Source: JAUWQU01 sp964605095 (lineage in GTDB: Bacteria > Planctomycetota > Phycisphaerae > SM23-33). Taken from it: DNA of 6,444 bases. Of the stretch, positions 5,669-6,444 are shown one piece after another. The translations under genes were made by a program, and so were the position numbers. Location of the stretch: NCBI GenBank assembly GCA_964605095.1, contig CAZSBS010000268.1, positions 1 to 6,444 of the forward strand. Reading direction: 5' to 3'. A model generated the notes under the pieces. It saw nothing but the letters and a program-made list of their open reading frames with translations. It had not been told where the DNA came from and ran no database searches. Numbering within the stretch: position 1 is the first letter of the stretch; the number at the start of each line of letters is the position of its first letter.

Positions 5669-6444
5669 TTACGTTCCTTCATGGACCTTTTCGAACTCCG
5701 TGCCGCTCTCGGCCGGGGCCTCGGCAGTGCCCTCGAAGAACAGATGGTCCTTCTCGTCGGGCGTTGCGGCCTTCTTGAGGCTCACATTGATCTTCGTCTT
5801 GCCGCGGTAGTTGCCGCGGAGGATGTCCTCGCTGATGGGATCCTCGATATTGTGCTCGATTGCCCTACGCAGCGGACGCGCGCCGAAGTCCGGGTTGTAG
5901 CCCTTGTCGATGAGGAACGCCTTGGCCTCGGCCGTCAACTCCAACTCCAGGTGGTGCTCGCCCAGTCGTTGGCGGACCTTGCGAAGCTCGTAGTCCACGA
6001 TCGTGTCCAGGTCGACGCGGCTTAGCGTCTTGAAGACGATGATGTCGTCGAGCCTGTTGATGAACTCCGGCCTGAAGTGCCGCTCAACTTCCTTGTGCAG
6101 CAGGTCCTTCATCTTATCGTACGTCGTTTCCTCGTCGCGCCGTGAGAAGCCGAACCCGCCGCCGGACTTTATCAGTTCGGCGCCGATGTTCGTCGTCAGG
6201 ATCAGCACCACGTTGCGGAAGTCGATTTTCCGCCCGAACGAGTCGGTGATGTGGCCCTCTTCCATGATCTGGAGCAGCGTGTTGAACACGTCGGGGTGGG
6301 CCTTCTCGATCTCGTCCAGCAGCACCACCGAGTACGGTCGCCGCCGGATCTTCTCGGTAAGCTGCCCGCCTTCCTCGTAGCCGACGTAGCCGGGCGGCGC
6401 GCCGATGAGCCGCGAGACGTTGTGCTTCTCCATGTACTCGGACA
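5669..6444 (-). CDS. clpC: ClpC-family AAA+ ATPase, C-terminal part (5'-truncated)
   Basis: The gene enters from the right edge. The frame stays open past the Met at 6433 (the preceding residues are SEY, as in the family's SEYMEKH), so that Met is internal. The visible 257 residues are the second AAA+ module of a class I Hsp100 unfoldase, which threads proteins into the ClpP peptidase in the cytoplasm. Counting the Met at 6433 as 1: pore loop GYVGY (15-19), Walker B LLDEIEKAH (Asp40, Glu41), sensor 1 TTN (Asn82), arginine finger in FRPEFINR (Arg127), sensor 2 GARPLRR (Arg186). The small C-terminal domain ends near 220, followed by an acidic tail of about 30 residues. Walker A and the first AAA+ module lie outside the window. 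ClpC is favoured over ClpA or ClpB by the SGGGFGF loop and the C-terminal sequence, but the N-terminal domain cannot be checked. It converges on the GH95 gene and looks unrelated in function. Confidence 0.92.
   Translation of the reverse strand, partial: SEYMEKHNVSRLIGAPPGYVGYEEGGQLTEKIRRRPYSVVLLDEIEKAHPDVFNTLLQIMEEGHITDSFGRKIDFRNVVLILTTNIGAELIKSGGGFGFSRRDEETTYDKMKDLLHKEVERHFRPEFINRLDDIIVFKTLSRVDLDTIVDYELRKVRQRLGEHHLELELTAEAKAFLIDKGYNPDFGARPLRRAIEHNIEDPISEDILRGNYRGKTKINVSLKKAATPDEKDHLFFEGTAEAPAESGTEFEKVHEGT

Overview
The window is GC-rich bacterial DNA, most likely from a planctomycete or a close relative. This rests on three things: a diheme protein of the HzsA-related family (paralogues of the anammox hydrazine synthase alpha subunit, known to me mainly from Planctomycetes), a planctomycete-style secreted GH95 glycosidase, and a ClpC-type chaperone. 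It holds four protein genes, two of them cut by the window edges. I see no RNA gene, CRISPR array, insertion sequence, phage gene or defence system.

Layout. (1) 1-1668, plus strand: the C-terminal 555 residues of an HzsA-related protein, with a beta-propeller, a middle domain ending in a first CXXCH haem site, and a C-terminal cytochrome-like part with a second. (2) 1669-1898: a 230-bp spacer with two overlapping hairpins, a weak promoter candidate and a perfect 12-bp palindrome. (3) 1899-3134, plus strand: a predicted lipoprotein with an alpha/beta-hydrolase domain (GHSGG nucleophile elbow) and a long, probably disordered tail. (4) 3135-3351: a 217-bp spacer with a pair of related palindromic sites and a strong hairpin, ending in a clear ribosome binding site. 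(5) 3352-5586, plus strand: an exported GH95 alpha-L-fucosidase with its catalytic residues in place. (6) 5587-5668: a short convergent spacer made almost entirely of palindromes. (7) 5669-6444, minus strand: the C-terminal third of a ClpC-family ATPase that enters from beyond the right edge.

How they fit together. The three plus-strand genes point in one direction, and the two complete ones carry export signals (a lipoprotein signal and a signal peptide). The diheme protein is expected to be exported too, because c-type haem is attached outside the cytoplasm, but its N-terminus is off-window. A cell-envelope or extracytoplasmic role is plausible for all three, but the spacers are over 200 bp and each holds its own regulatory-looking structure, so I do not call an operon. 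The GH95 enzyme implies use of fucosylated glycans. ClpC is a cytoplasmic housekeeping protein-quality-control ATPase and looks functionally unrelated.

The most interesting items are the HzsA-related protein, whose first haem site appears to lack the unusual tyrosine ligand of true hydrazine synthase, the lipoprotein hydrolase with its long tail, and the paired palindromes upstream of the fucosidase.
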